64,000 nucleotides of DNA, from the NCBI GenBank assembly GCA_029551145.1, contig JAKPGA010000034.1, positions 1-64,000 on the forward strand. Direction: 5' to 3'. Position numbers and translations under genes: made by a program. The DNA is from Thermotogota bacterium (lineage in GTDB: Bacteria; Thermotogota; Thermotogae; Thermotogales; DSM-5069). The notes beneath the pieces are model-generated. The model did no database searches. It had not been told where the DNA came from and was given only the letters and a program-made list of their open reading frames with translations. How positions within the stretch are numbered: the stretch's first letter is position 1; the number at the start of each line of letters is the position of its first letter. This document shows positions 8,095-16,447 of this stretch, in pieces.

Positions 8095-9099
8095 TTATTC
8101 ACCCTGTGCGTTGAAGACAAGATAGTATCTGAGATATTCCTTTTTTCCATCTCTTGCACTGATCATCAGTCTGTTGTACATCTTTTTCAGGGCTGTTTCA
8201 CCAAAAACAGTGTTGTTTTCAAGGCGGCTTTTTATTAATCCTTTCTCGGACACGTACAGGGTTGCGTACCTCACCTCCTTCGGAACAACTATCTTTGACT
8301 TTACTGTTAATATACCATTTTGTAATACAAAAGGCAAGTTTTCCGTCACAAGAGGTTCTCTGCTCAGAATATATCTCACATGACTTTCAGTTGCCCAATC
8401 TTCCAACAAGGGTTCTCTTGGTATTTCGAATGCGCCGTAACTTACATCATACGGACCGGGATTTTGGCTGAAAGCGAGCAAAAAACCTTCCTGTTGCAAA
8501 ATCTCTGCCATCTTTGGTATGTAATGACCATATGGGTAAGCGTAATAGACCATAGTCTTACCAGTTCTTTCTTTGAAAATTCGCTGCGCTTTCATCAAAT
8601 CCGTTTTGAAGTATTCAAGCATTTGGTTTTCGCTCATTTTCGATAACAAAGCGGGAAAATCAGTGTGGCTGAATGAATGATTTGCAAATTCCACACCATT
8701 TCTGATCATCTCATCGATCATTTCCCAGGTGAGATAGTCTGAATATCCCACAGCACCTATTTGAAGAAAAACACAAAAGGGAACACCGTGGCTTTGGAAA
8801 ACCTTATAAGCATGTTCATAAACCGAACGATAGCCATCGTCCACGGTGAAAACAACTGCGTCCTTGTTCGCTTTTTTGCTCCCATAGACATAGTCTTCAA
8901 GGTCTTTGATCGTCCAGATATCAAAATCGAGTTCCTTCACAATTTTGATATGTCTTTCAAGCTCCTCTGTCCATGTGTTGGTCGAAGGATACCGAGCGTC
9001 ATCAAAACGGTGGTACAAAAAGACGACCACCTTGGCTTGAGCAAGAACACACAGAAGAACCAATAACAGTACCATGAACTTTCTGGAAAGCATTTTCAT
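8095..9099 (-). CDS. secreted polysaccharide deacetylase (NodB domain)
   Basis: 334 aa with an N-terminal signal peptide (MKMLSRKFMVLLLVLLCVLAQA). The NodB homology domain shows VVFTVDDGYRS (catalytic DD, ~100) and the metal site ANHSFSHTDFP (HxxxH, ~160), then YPYGHYIP. The last ~80 residues form an extra beta-rich region. It should remove acetyl groups from a wall or extracellular polysaccharide. It is transcribed from the divergent promoter region at 9107-9137, ahead of the glucosaminidase gene. Confidence 0.88.
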   Translation of the reverse strand: MKMLSRKFMVLLLVLLCVLAQAKVVVFLYHRFDDARYPSTNTWTEELERHIKIVKELDFDIWTIKDLEDYVYGSKKANKDAVVFTVDDGYRSVYEHAYKVFQSHGVPFCVFLQIGAVGYSDYLTWEMIDEMIRNGVEFANHSFSHTDFPALLSKMSENQMLEYFKTDLMKAQRIFKERTGKTMVYYAYPYGHYIPKMAEILQQEGFLLAFSQNPGPYDVSYGAFEIPREPLLEDWATESHVRYILSREPLVTENLPFVLQNGILTVKSKIVVPKEVRYATLYVSEKGLIKSRLENNTVFGETALKKMYNRLMISARDGKKEYLRYYLVFNAQGE

Positions 9100-9106
9100 A
9101 TTAATT

Positions 9107-9137
9107 ATTATACACTATTGGCGGGATCGTGTATAAT
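9107..9137. promoter_or_regulatory. symmetrical divergent promoter pair
   Basis: Two promoters interlock. Plus strand: TATACA (9109-9114), 17 bases, TATAAT (9132-9137). Minus strand: TATACA (9135-9130), 17 bases, TATAAT (9112-9107). TATACAC and GTGTATA form an inverted repeat, so the -35 of each overlaps the -10 of the other. They serve the secreted protein (plus) and the deacetylase (minus). Confidence 0.65.
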
Positions 9138-9157
9138 ACTTCAAGGATGGTGATTGG

Positions 9158-10072
9158 ATGAAGCTTTCAGTCGTGTTGTGGATTCTTTTCGCTCTTTCTT
9201 TATTTGGTCAAACACTTTATTTTTCACCTAATGGTGATCTTGCCTTAACGATCTATGATCCTTTCATAACAGTCAAACCAACAAATCCAAACGAAATTGG
9301 GCTATTCAAGATCCTCACAAGTAATTCACTTTTGCAGATACTGTCCGTAAATCTCACTCAGTCCACAGATTTGTTGACTTTTTCAAAACTGATAGGAATA
9401 CAGTTGGTCGGAGCAGAAGAAGGAGCGATAGGGCTGACTCAAGTAGACAATCTACAACTTTTTTTCAGGAGATTCTCGCTTGACATTTCAGGCACAAAAT
9501 CTGAAGCCTTTCAGGTCATCTTCGTCAGATTCCAAAAAGGCTATGTGATGACCTACTATTCGACCGAGGAAGATTTTCACAGGTATTTGGTTTCTGCACT
9601 GCTTTCGATGAGCAGTGTGAAGACCGCTTCAATTCAGCAGGAGTATCTGAACGAACAGTACGAGTATTCGGTGAGCTTGGTCAAGCCATTTGAAGTCATA
9701 CAACCGACCGAGGGTGAGATAGGTTCTTTCATAGCCCTTCAAGACACCAAAGCCGGATACATTCAGGTGGTCAAAGAAGAGCTGTCAAGGAAACTAAGCG
9801 CTCAGGAGTACGCCAAATTGGTCGAGAAAAACTCGCTTGTCAATCTTTCAGAGTACAAAGAACTTTCAAATGGCAAAAACCTGGTTCAAGGCAATGAATT
9901 TCACTGGAGAATCTTCCAATTTTCCTCCAAAGGCTTTTCGTACAGATGTTTGCAGGCATATGTTCTTTTAGATAACATCGCCTACACGCTCACGTATATG
10001 GCAAAGACACAGGAATTCGATCAGTTTATCTTTCCTGCTATCTACACGGTTTTTTCCTTCAAGAAACGTTGA
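9158..10072 (+). CDS. secreted protein of unknown function
   Basis: 304 aa. Residues 1-18 form a signal peptide (KLSVVLWILFALSLFGQT), with no lipobox and no later transmembrane segment. The rest is a mixed alpha/beta sequence without cysteine clusters or a motif I recognise; a PsbP/DUF-like two-lobe secreted fold is conceivable but is a guess. It has its own promoter, and the PqaA-like hydrolase gene behind it also has its own, so the two are not necessarily one operon. Confidence 0.75.
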   Translation: MKLSVVLWILFALSLFGQTLYFSPNGDLALTIYDPFITVKPTNPNEIGLFKILTSNSLLQILSVNLTQSTDLLTFSKLIGIQLVGAEEGAIGLTQVDNLQLFFRRFSLDISGTKSEAFQVIFVRFQKGYVMTYYSTEEDFHRYLVSALLSMSSVKTASIQQEYLNEQYEYSVSLVKPFEVIQPTEGEIGSFIALQDTKAGYIQVVKEELSRKLSAQEYAKLVEKNSLVNLSEYKELSNGKNLVQGNEFHWRIFQFSSKGFSYRCLQAYVLLDNIAYTLTYMAKTQEFDQFIFPAIYTVFSFKKR

Positions 10073-10098
10073 AATTCACCATCTTTTTGTGTGATAAT
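10069..10098 (+). promoter_or_regulatory. promoter for the PqaA-like hydrolase
   Basis: TTGAAA (10069-10074), 18 bases, GATAAT (10093-10098) preceded by TGT, an extended -10. It overlaps the stop of the upstream gene and also argues against translation starting at the GTG at 10091. Confidence 0.65.
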
Positions 10099-10120
10099 AG
10101 ACAATGATGGAGGTGGTGAT

Positions 10121-11353
10121 GTGAAAAAAACTTTCGTGTTTTTATTTATCATAATTGCAATTGCAGCCTTTCCTCAAGAATTGATGGATTATGTGATGAA
10201 TTACAAAAATGTTAGTTACGAAATCATCTCAGAAAAGATAACCGATACTGGCGCGAAGCTCACACATGTGATATTAACAAGCCAGATATGGCAGGATATT
10301 CGCTGGGTCCATGATCTTCTGATCTTTGAGCCAAGTGAATCATCGCTCAGTGATGTTGCTGTTCTGTTCATCACAGGAGATTTCGACCCGGCAAAATCAA
10401 AGGATGTTGAAGATTACTTGTGGATCGCTGAGAAATTCTCCTGCGTATTTGCAGTGCTTGGAGATGTGCCAAACCAACCCATCTATGGTTTGAGAGAAGA
10501 TGATCTGATAGCCCACACATTTGTGCAATATTCGAAAACTGAAGATCCCACTTTGCCACTTTTGTTTCCGATGACCACGGCGGCTGTGGCAGCGATGGAT
10601 GTCGTGGAACAGATTTTTCATGTCGATCGATTTTTTGTGACTGGTGCATCAAAGAGAGGGTGGACCACATGGTTGACTGCTGCGGTTGACAATCGCGTTT
10701 TTGCAATAGCGCCAATAGTCTTTGACAATCTGAATTTTGCAGAACAACTCCAGCAGCAACTGAAAATGTACGGAAACTACAGTGAAAGCATAGGACCATA
10801 TGTGAAACGAGGATTGCCAGAGATGAAAGACTCGCAAGCAGGCCAGAGACTTCTGAAGATGGTGGATCCCTACACCTACAGAGACAAACTCACCATGCCT
10901 AAGTACATAGTAAATGCCACAAACGACGAGTACTGGACTATATACTCCAGTAATCTTTATTTCTATGATCTACCTGGCAAAAATTACATACTCTATGTCC
11001 CAAACAACAAGCACGGAATCAAGAACATTCCTTACGTTGTGGAAAACGCATCTGTTTTCCTGAAACTCGCACTGGCTGATAAACTACCCAACTTTGAATT
11101 CTCCATAAAAGATAGTGCGATAACGATAAAGAATAACCATCAAATAAAGGAGGTATACGTACACAGAGCCGTCTCAGATACCACCGATTTCAGAAACTCT
11201 CTTTGGATAAGACTGCCAGTTCTATCAGATGATGGTATATACTCGGTTCAAATTGAACCACCACAATCGAGACATGTTGCATATTATGTAGAAATAGTTT
11301 TCGAGATTGAAGGAAACAGAATCAGTTTTTGCACACCTGCTGTTTACAAATAA
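10121..11353 (+). CDS. PhoPQ-activated pathogenicity-related (PqaA-like) secreted alpha/beta hydrolase
   Basis: GTG at 10121, six bases after GGAGGT, gives 410 aa starting VKKTFVFLFIIIAIAAFPQE (signal peptide). An earlier in-frame GTG at 10091 falls within the -10 box. The family pattern is clear: FFVTGASKRGWTTWLTAA with the nucleophilic Ser in GASKRG (~170), an acidic residue in NATNDEYWT and a His in PNNKHGIKN. The family is usually ~400-450 aa and secreted; its substrate is not established in general. Despite the name there is no PhoPQ system here. Confidence 0.85.
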   Translation: MKKTFVFLFIIIAIAAFPQELMDYVMNYKNVSYEIISEKITDTGAKLTHVILTSQIWQDIRWVHDLLIFEPSESSLSDVAVLFITGDFDPAKSKDVEDYLWIAEKFSCVFAVLGDVPNQPIYGLREDDLIAHTFVQYSKTEDPTLPLLFPMTTAAVAAMDVVEQIFHVDRFFVTGASKRGWTTWLTAAVDNRVFAIAPIVFDNLNFAEQLQQQLKMYGNYSESIGPYVKRGLPEMKDSQAGQRLLKMVDPYTYRDKLTMPKYIVNATNDEYWTIYSSNLYFYDLPGKNYILYVPNNKHGIKNIPYVVENASVFLKLALADKLPNFEFSIKDSAITIKNNHQIKEVYVHRAVSDTTDFRNSLWIRLPVLSDDGIYSVQIEPPQSRHVAYYVEIVFEIEGNRISFCTPAVYK

Positions 11354-11369
11354 AACGAGGTGAAAAAGA

Positions 11370-12044
11370 ATGAAAATAGCTGGTATTGTAGGTGGCATGG
11401 GATCATTGTCAACGGTAGATTTCTTGCAGAAGGTTGTTGAGCACACAAAGGCCGAAAAGGACCAAGATCATATCAGAATGATAGTTGATTTCAACACCAG
11501 TGTACCTGATAGGACAACTGCATTGCTTTATGGTGGAGAAGACCCAACCCCCTATCTTGTTGAATCGGTTAGAAGACTTGAAGCAGCGGGGGCAGATTTT
11601 GCCGTCTTCATCTGTAACACGGCACATGCGTTTCTTGAGAAAGTGAGAGTGCAGAGCAACATACCGGTCCTGAGTTTACCAGAGCTTGCAATAGAACGGC
11701 TCAAGAAAAATGGGATTGACGAGGCGTGGATGACCGGAACAAAGGGTTTGATAAAAAGCGGTGTCTACCAGAACGCAGCACAGAAGGCGGGAATGGTTTT
11801 GCACATTCCAAATTCAAAAATTCAGGATCACTTGATGCAGATAATCTATTCGGTGAAAGCTTCAAATATCCCTAAGGCACAAAAGATATGGCACGAGGAC
11901 GTGGAACCGTTCCTGGGAGGTAATGTGCTTTTGGGATGCACAGAACTTCCAATAGTGGCAAAGAGCCAAAGAGTGAATGTAATCGATCTCAACACAGTTT
12001 GGGCTGAGATAGTTGTAGAATTGTGTGGTGGAGTCCTGAAATAG
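11370..12044 (+). CDS. aspartate/glutamate racemase family protein
   Basis: 224-aa cytoplasmic enzyme of the cofactor-independent Asp/Glu racemase family. The N-terminal GIVGGMGSLSTVDF is typical. Both catalytic cysteines are present: FAVFICNTAH (~85) and VLLGCTELPIV (~190), so racemase activity is plausible. The product could be D-aspartate or another D-amino acid for the cell wall; substrate is not determined by these motifs. It has a strong GAGGTG RBS and is followed within a few bases by the RND transporter gene. Confidence 0.85.
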   Translation: MKIAGIVGGMGSLSTVDFLQKVVEHTKAEKDQDHIRMIVDFNTSVPDRTTALLYGGEDPTPYLVESVRRLEAAGADFAVFICNTAHAFLEKVRVQSNIPVLSLPELAIERLKKNGIDEAWMTGTKGLIKSGVYQNAAQKAGMVLHIPNSKIQDHLMQIIYSVKASNIPKAQKIWHEDVEPFLGGNVLLGCTELPIVAKSQRVNVIDLNTVWAEIVVELCGGVLK

Positions 12045-12066
12045 TTGTAGCATGGAGGTGAAAAAA

Positions 12067-15000
12067 GTGAATATCGCAAAACAGTCAGCAAGAAGACCCA
12101 TCGCCATATTCATGTTGCTCACAGCCATCCTGGTGATAGGAACCATTGCACTCAGGAAGCTTCATCTGGAACTTTTACCTCAACTGGAATATCCTTACGC
12201 CGCGGTTTTTGCAACTTGCATGGGAATGGGAACCGAAGAAATGGAGCAACTGGTCACTGAGCCACTCGAGAAAGCAATAGCTACTGTACCGGGTGTAAAG
12301 AACTTCACCTCAGTCTCCCAGCCCAGTTTGTCTTTAATCCTTGTTGAATATGAATGGGGTGTGGATGTCCTCACCGCATCTTCAAGACTTGAAAGATACC
12401 TGAACATCGCTCAGGCAGATCTGCCAGAACAGGTCAGGCCAACGGTCGTTGAATTTGACCCATCGATATTACCTGTCTTTGTCTTTGCAACAACTGAGAA
12501 TCCCGATACGTTCATCGACAGAATAAAACGCCTACCAGATGTGGCTGGGGTCGAAAATCTGGGAAAACCGGGAAAGATTGTGAGAGTGACGATAGATCAG
12601 CAAAAGGCAAGGGATTTTGGATTGGATCTCACCTTGGTTGATACCTTCCTTGCAGGGAATGTTGTTTATCCGATGGGACAACTCACAGATGAGAATGGAA
12701 GCGTTTATGCAGTTATGGTGGACGGAAGATTCAAAAACATCGAAGAGCTGAAGAACACGGTAGTTGGTTTTCGCGGGCTCTCTTACCAGATGGCGATGAG
12801 TGGGCAGATGCCGAAACTTCTTGTTCCGGTGAGGTTGGGACAGGTCGCGGATGTTCAGATTGTAGATGAACAGATAAGAGGCTTGGTGAGAGTAGACGGC
12901 CAACAATCAAGTGTTGTCTCGGTGAGAAAAAGAGCCGGAGCAAATACCGTGAACAGTGTAAGGCAGGTAAAGAAACTGCTCGATGAATTGAAGATACCTT
13001 ATTCCAGTTTGATAGATCAGTCGCTTTACACTGAAAAGGCCATCAACAACCTGTTGAAGAATTTGGTACTCGGATTGATCGGTGCTGCGGTGGTCGTCAT
13101 GGTATTTGTCCTGGACATAAAGAGCACGATCATTGTCTCTTTGAGCATACCCATTTCATTGATAGTCGCGATTGTTTTGATGTACTTGTTCAGGATAAAT
13201 ATCGATCTTCTGACACTTGGTGGTCTGACAATGGCCGTTGGTATGTTGGTGGACAATGCGATTGTGGTCTTTGAAAACATATACAGGTACAAATCAGAAA
13301 ATCTGCCCTATGATGAAGCGGCGGCAAAGGGCACGAAAGAGGTCTTTGGCGCTATCTTCGCATCTACTGCCACAACGATTATAGTTTATGTGCCACTGCT
13401 TTTCACAGAGAGCTTTGCCGCAACCATGTTCAAATATTTCGCTGCAACACTTTCGCTGTCTCTTGGCGCATCTCTTTTGGTTGCAGGAATACTCATTCCA
13501 GCAGGTTCTCGATGGGTAGAAAGTAGGAAAATGCAGACCTTTGAGCGTGTGAAAGAACATTACAAGGTCACCCTCCGCAAGGTGCTGAAAAGAAAATGGG
13601 CAGTCTTGGCATTTTCAGTTCTTGTCGTTGTTCTTTCGATCTGTTATATTTTCACCAGACCAAGGAGTTTCATTCCAGAATTTGCCACCAATACTTTGAC
13701 AATAACGGTGAAGGCGAAGAATCAGGCAGGGTACAGGAAAACTGCGGAAATCACAAAGCAAATAGAGGATTTCATACTCGGCAAGAAGGACAAGTACGGA
13801 ATCCAGACCGTTTACTCCGATATCGGTATCAACAGTGAGTTTTCACAGATAATAGGTGGCGCGAGTGAAGACAAGGCGACGATAGACATCTGGTTCACAG
13901 GTAAGAGAACACAGTATATCAGAAACAAAGAGAGGTTACTGAAAGAGATCTCAGCTTTGAAGATAGAAGAAGCAGAGATTCAGATAAGCCAAACGGATTT
14001 TCTCTCGGAGATCTTTGGATATCCTTTGACAGTCGAATTAACGGGTAAAGACCTGGACAAACTACTAAATACGGCCCGTAGTCTAAGAGATGAACTTGCA
14101 CGTCAAAAGATCGGCGAGGTCGCCATCAGAGGTGAAAGTACGGTAGAAATTCTTTTGGTCGACATCGACAGATCCAAGTCAATCTTTTCTGGCTTGATAC
14201 CGGGCCAACTGTTTATGGATCTTCAGTATTACACAGTTGGAAAACCATTCGGCACTTTGAATACAAATTACGGGATACTCCCTGTGTATGTTAAAACAGG
14301 ACAGATTGAAACAGTAGACGATATCGCTCATGTTCTCTTTAAGAATATCAGAGGACAAGAACTGCCATTAGATGCCTTGAGTCAGATCGACAAAAAAATA
14401 ACGGCGGGTTCGATCGCTCATAAGAATGGCCAAAGAGTTGTATATGTTGATGTTTTGAAATCACCTTACACAGTGTCACAACTGACAAAACTCGTCCAAG
14501 GCACAATTTCTGGGTTACAGATGAACGATGTGAATTATTCTCTCGGTGGGCAAAAGACGTCGCTGGATGTTCTGATGAAGGAATTCAGGACAATAATAAT
14601 CATAGCTGCATTGCTTGTTTACATGCTTTTGAGTGCTCAGTTTGAATCACTCGCAATACCGTTCATAATTTTCACAACCGTTCCCGTCGCGGCAGTAGCA
14701 CTTGCCTTAGTTATGATGGTCTTTGGCTATGTCTTGAATCTTCCTGTCTTGGTAGGTACATTGACGTTGATCGGTGTCGTTGTGAACAACGCGATAGTCA
14801 TGATAGCCTTTATTCGACAGAGAATGGACGGTGAAAGACCTCTGCGCCAAACGATAATTGAATCGGCAGCTTTGAGATTGAGACCCATACTCATGACAAC
14901 CTTAACAACCATAATTGCCTTGCTTCCGGTGGCACTGAGTGCAGGTGAAGGTTCTGAACTTGAATCACCAATAGCATGGGTTGTCGCTCTTGGATTAGCA

Positions 15001-15099
15001 ATCACAACGTTATTCACTCTCTTCGTGGTCCCAGTGCTTGTGGAAATCTTTGCAAGAGGTTTCACAATGAAGCGGGAAATTTCAAGCAAAAATCAGTAA
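12067..15099 (+). CDS. RND-family efflux transporter (AcrB/HAE type)
   Basis: Proton-driven exporter of 1010 aa. I choose GTG at 12067, seven bases after GGAGGTG, over the ATG at 12052 that overlaps that RBS; the product then begins VNIAKQSARRPIAIFML as RND proteins do. The duplicated architecture is visible: TM1, a large periplasmic loop, TM2-6 (~335-500), a second loop and TM8-12 (~840-1000). TM4 carries MAVGMLVDNAIVVFENIYRY, with the proton-relay Asp followed by Asn, a common variant. No membrane-fusion protein or outer-membrane factor gene lies next to it, which leaves substrate and partners open (drug, lipid or hopanoid-type export). Confidence 0.9.
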   Translation: MNIAKQSARRPIAIFMLLTAILVIGTIALRKLHLELLPQLEYPYAAVFATCMGMGTEEMEQLVTEPLEKAIATVPGVKNFTSVSQPSLSLILVEYEWGVDVLTASSRLERYLNIAQADLPEQVRPTVVEFDPSILPVFVFATTENPDTFIDRIKRLPDVAGVENLGKPGKIVRVTIDQQKARDFGLDLTLVDTFLAGNVVYPMGQLTDENGSVYAVMVDGRFKNIEELKNTVVGFRGLSYQMAMSGQMPKLLVPVRLGQVADVQIVDEQIRGLVRVDGQQSSVVSVRKRAGANTVNSVRQVKKLLDELKIPYSSLIDQSLYTEKAINNLLKNLVLGLIGAAVVVMVFVLDIKSTIIVSLSIPISLIVAIVLMYLFRINIDLLTLGGLTMAVGMLVDNAIVVFENIYRYKSENLPYDEAAAKGTKEVFGAIFASTATTIIVYVPLLFTESFAATMFKYFAATLSLSLGASLLVAGILIPAGSRWVESRKMQTFERVKEHYKVTLRKVLKRKWAVLAFSVLVVVLSICYIFTRPRSFIPEFATNTLTITVKAKNQAGYRKTAEITKQIEDFILGKKDKYGIQTVYSDIGINSEFSQIIGGASEDKATIDIWFTGKRTQYIRNKERLLKEISALKIEEAEIQISQTDFLSEIFGYPLTVELTGKDLDKLLNTARSLRDELARQKIGEVAIRGESTVEILLVDIDRSKSIFSGLIPGQLFMDLQYYTVGKPFGTLNTNYGILPVYVKTGQIETVDDIAHVLFKNIRGQELPLDALSQIDKKITAGSIAHKNGQRVVYVDVLKSPYTVSQLTKLVQGTISGLQMNDVNYSLGGQKTSLDVLMKEFRTIIIIAALLVYMLLSAQFESLAIPFIIFTTVPVAAVALALVMMVFGYVLNLPVLVGTLTLIGVVVNNAIVMIAFIRQRMDGERPLRQTIIESAALRLRPILMTTLTTIIALLPVALSAGEGSELESPIAWVVALGLAITTLFTLFVVPVLVEIFARGFTMKREISSKNQ

Positions 15100-15190
15100 T
15101 TTCATGAAAATAGCCGATTCTTGTTGATCTCTGTGTGTGCCAAACATTTTGAAAGAATATTCACTTTTGACTGGTGAGCAGATTTGTGGT

Positions 15191-15202
15191 AACGTTTACG
15201 TT
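15191..15202. promoter_or_regulatory. inverted repeat next to the binding-protein RBS, possible operator
   Basis: AACGTTTACGTT consists of perfect 5-base arms AACGT/ACGTT around TT and abuts the GGGGAGGTG RBS. It resembles the AACGTT-centred operators of LacI-family sugar repressors. No regulator is encoded next to it. Confidence 0.35.
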
Positions 15203-15220
15203 GGGGAGGTGAATGACTTT

Positions 15221-16396
15221 ATGAGGAGATTTCTGCTGTTGGTATTGGTTCTAAGCACGGTTTTTGTGTTTGCGCAGTCAAAACTCGTCATCTGGTGTTC
15301 AGAAAAACAAGTGGACATTCTGCAGAAACTTGCCGAGGAATTCAAGGCAAAGTACGGAGTAGTTGTCGAAGTTCAGTATGTCAACTTTTCAGACATCAAG
15401 CCGAAATTCCTGACAGCAGCTCCAGAAGGTCAGGGAGCAGATATCATAGTCGGTGCACACGACTGGGTAGGTGAACTTGTTGTCAACGGTCTTATCGATC
15501 CGATTCCAAGTTTTCCCGAGCTCAACCAGTTCTATGAAACTGGATTGAGTGCGTTTTCTTATGGTGGTAAACTGTACGGACTGCCCTATGCACTCGAAGC
15601 GATCGCACTCATTTACAACAAAGAGTTCGTACCCAACCCACCCAAGACAGTTGATGAAATGATCCAGATCGCCAAGCAGATTGACCAGGAATTCGGTAAA
15701 GAAGTAAGGGGATTTATCACATCTACAACGGAATTTTACTATGCTGTACCATTCATTCTCGGAGCGGGTGGCTATGTTTTCAAGGAAACCGCAAAGGGAT
15801 TGGATCCAAAAGATATTGGACTCGCCAACGAAGGAGCAGTAAAAGGTGTCAACATCATCAAGAGATTCGTCGATGAGAAAGTACTCGATCCAAGCGATAA
15901 CTATCAAATAATGGATTCAATGTTCAAGGAAGGAAAGGCAGCAATGATAATCAATGGTCCTTGGGCAACCAAGGCCTATAAAGATGCAGGGATAGACTAT
16001 GGTGTGGCAGTAATTCCAAATGTCGATGCCAATCTGGTGGCGAAGCCGTTCGTTGGAGTCCAAGGCTTCATGGTGAATGCAAAATCACCCAATAAACTCC
16101 TCGCAAAGGAATTCTTGACGAATTTCATCGCAAGAACAGACACTATGTACAGACTGTATCTTGGAGACCCGAGGCTACCCGCAAGAAAAGATGTGCTTGA
16201 ACTTGTGAGGGACAACCCCGATGTAGTTGCCTTCACTCAAAGCGCGGCGAACGGTGTACCTATGCCAAATATCCCACAAATGGCAGCGGTTTGGGGTGCC
16301 ATGAACGACGCGTTGAATCTGGTTGTGAATGGAAAGGCAACGACTCAAGAAGCCCTCACAACGGCAGTCGAGAGAATCAAAACACAGACACAGTGA
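15221..16396 (+). CDS. MalE/GanS-like oligosaccharide-binding protein
   Basis: ATG at 15221, nine bases after GGGGAGGTG, gives 391 aa with a clean signal peptide (MRRFLLLVLVLSTVFVFAQS); an ATG/GTG further upstream would put ~28 hydrophilic residues before it. The mature protein follows maltose-binding proteins closely: LVIWCSEKQVDILQKLAEEF, GADIIVGAHDWVGELVVNGL, then GKAAMIINGPWATKAYKDAGIDYGV. Because the next genes encode two permeases, an endogalactanase and a beta-galactosidase, the physiological ligand is probably a galacto-oligosaccharide, although Thermotoga relatives of this protein are often labelled maltose-binding. A hairpin separates it from the permease gene. Confidence 0.9.
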   Translation: MRRFLLLVLVLSTVFVFAQSKLVIWCSEKQVDILQKLAEEFKAKYGVVVEVQYVNFSDIKPKFLTAAPEGQGADIIVGAHDWVGELVVNGLIDPIPSFPELNQFYETGLSAFSYGGKLYGLPYALEAIALIYNKEFVPNPPKTVDEMIQIAKQIDQEFGKEVRGFITSTTEFYYAVPFILGAGGYVFKETAKGLDPKDIGLANEGAVKGVNIIKRFVDEKVLDPSDNYQIMDSMFKEGKAAMIINGPWATKAYKDAGIDYGVAVIPNVDANLVAKPFVGVQGFMVNAKSPNKLLAKEFLTNFIARTDTMYRLYLGDPRLPARKDVLELVRDNPDVVAFTQSAANGVPMPNIPQMAAVWGAMNDALNLVVNGKATTQEALTTAVERIKTQTQ

Positions 16397-16400
16397 TTCA

Positions 16401-16422
16401 ATGCCCGGCTCGCGCCGGGCAT
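16401..16422 (+). terminator. intercistronic hairpin after the binding-protein gene
   Basis: Perfect 9-bp stem ATGCCCGGC/GCCGGGCAT with loop TCGC, followed by only TTGAT. The poor U-tract suggests mRNA stabilisation or partial termination between the binding protein and the permeases. Confidence 0.7.
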
Positions 16423-16447
16423 TTGATCTGTTGAGGGGGAAAGGTTT

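Noticed and set aside
12052-12066. ATG start of the RND gene at 12052
   Set aside because: This ATG overlaps the GGAGGTG that serves the GTG at 12067; the family N-terminus begins at the GTG.
15137-15220. Extra N-terminal 28 residues on the binding protein
   Set aside because: They precede a textbook signal peptide and RBS; starting at 15221 gives the normal protein.
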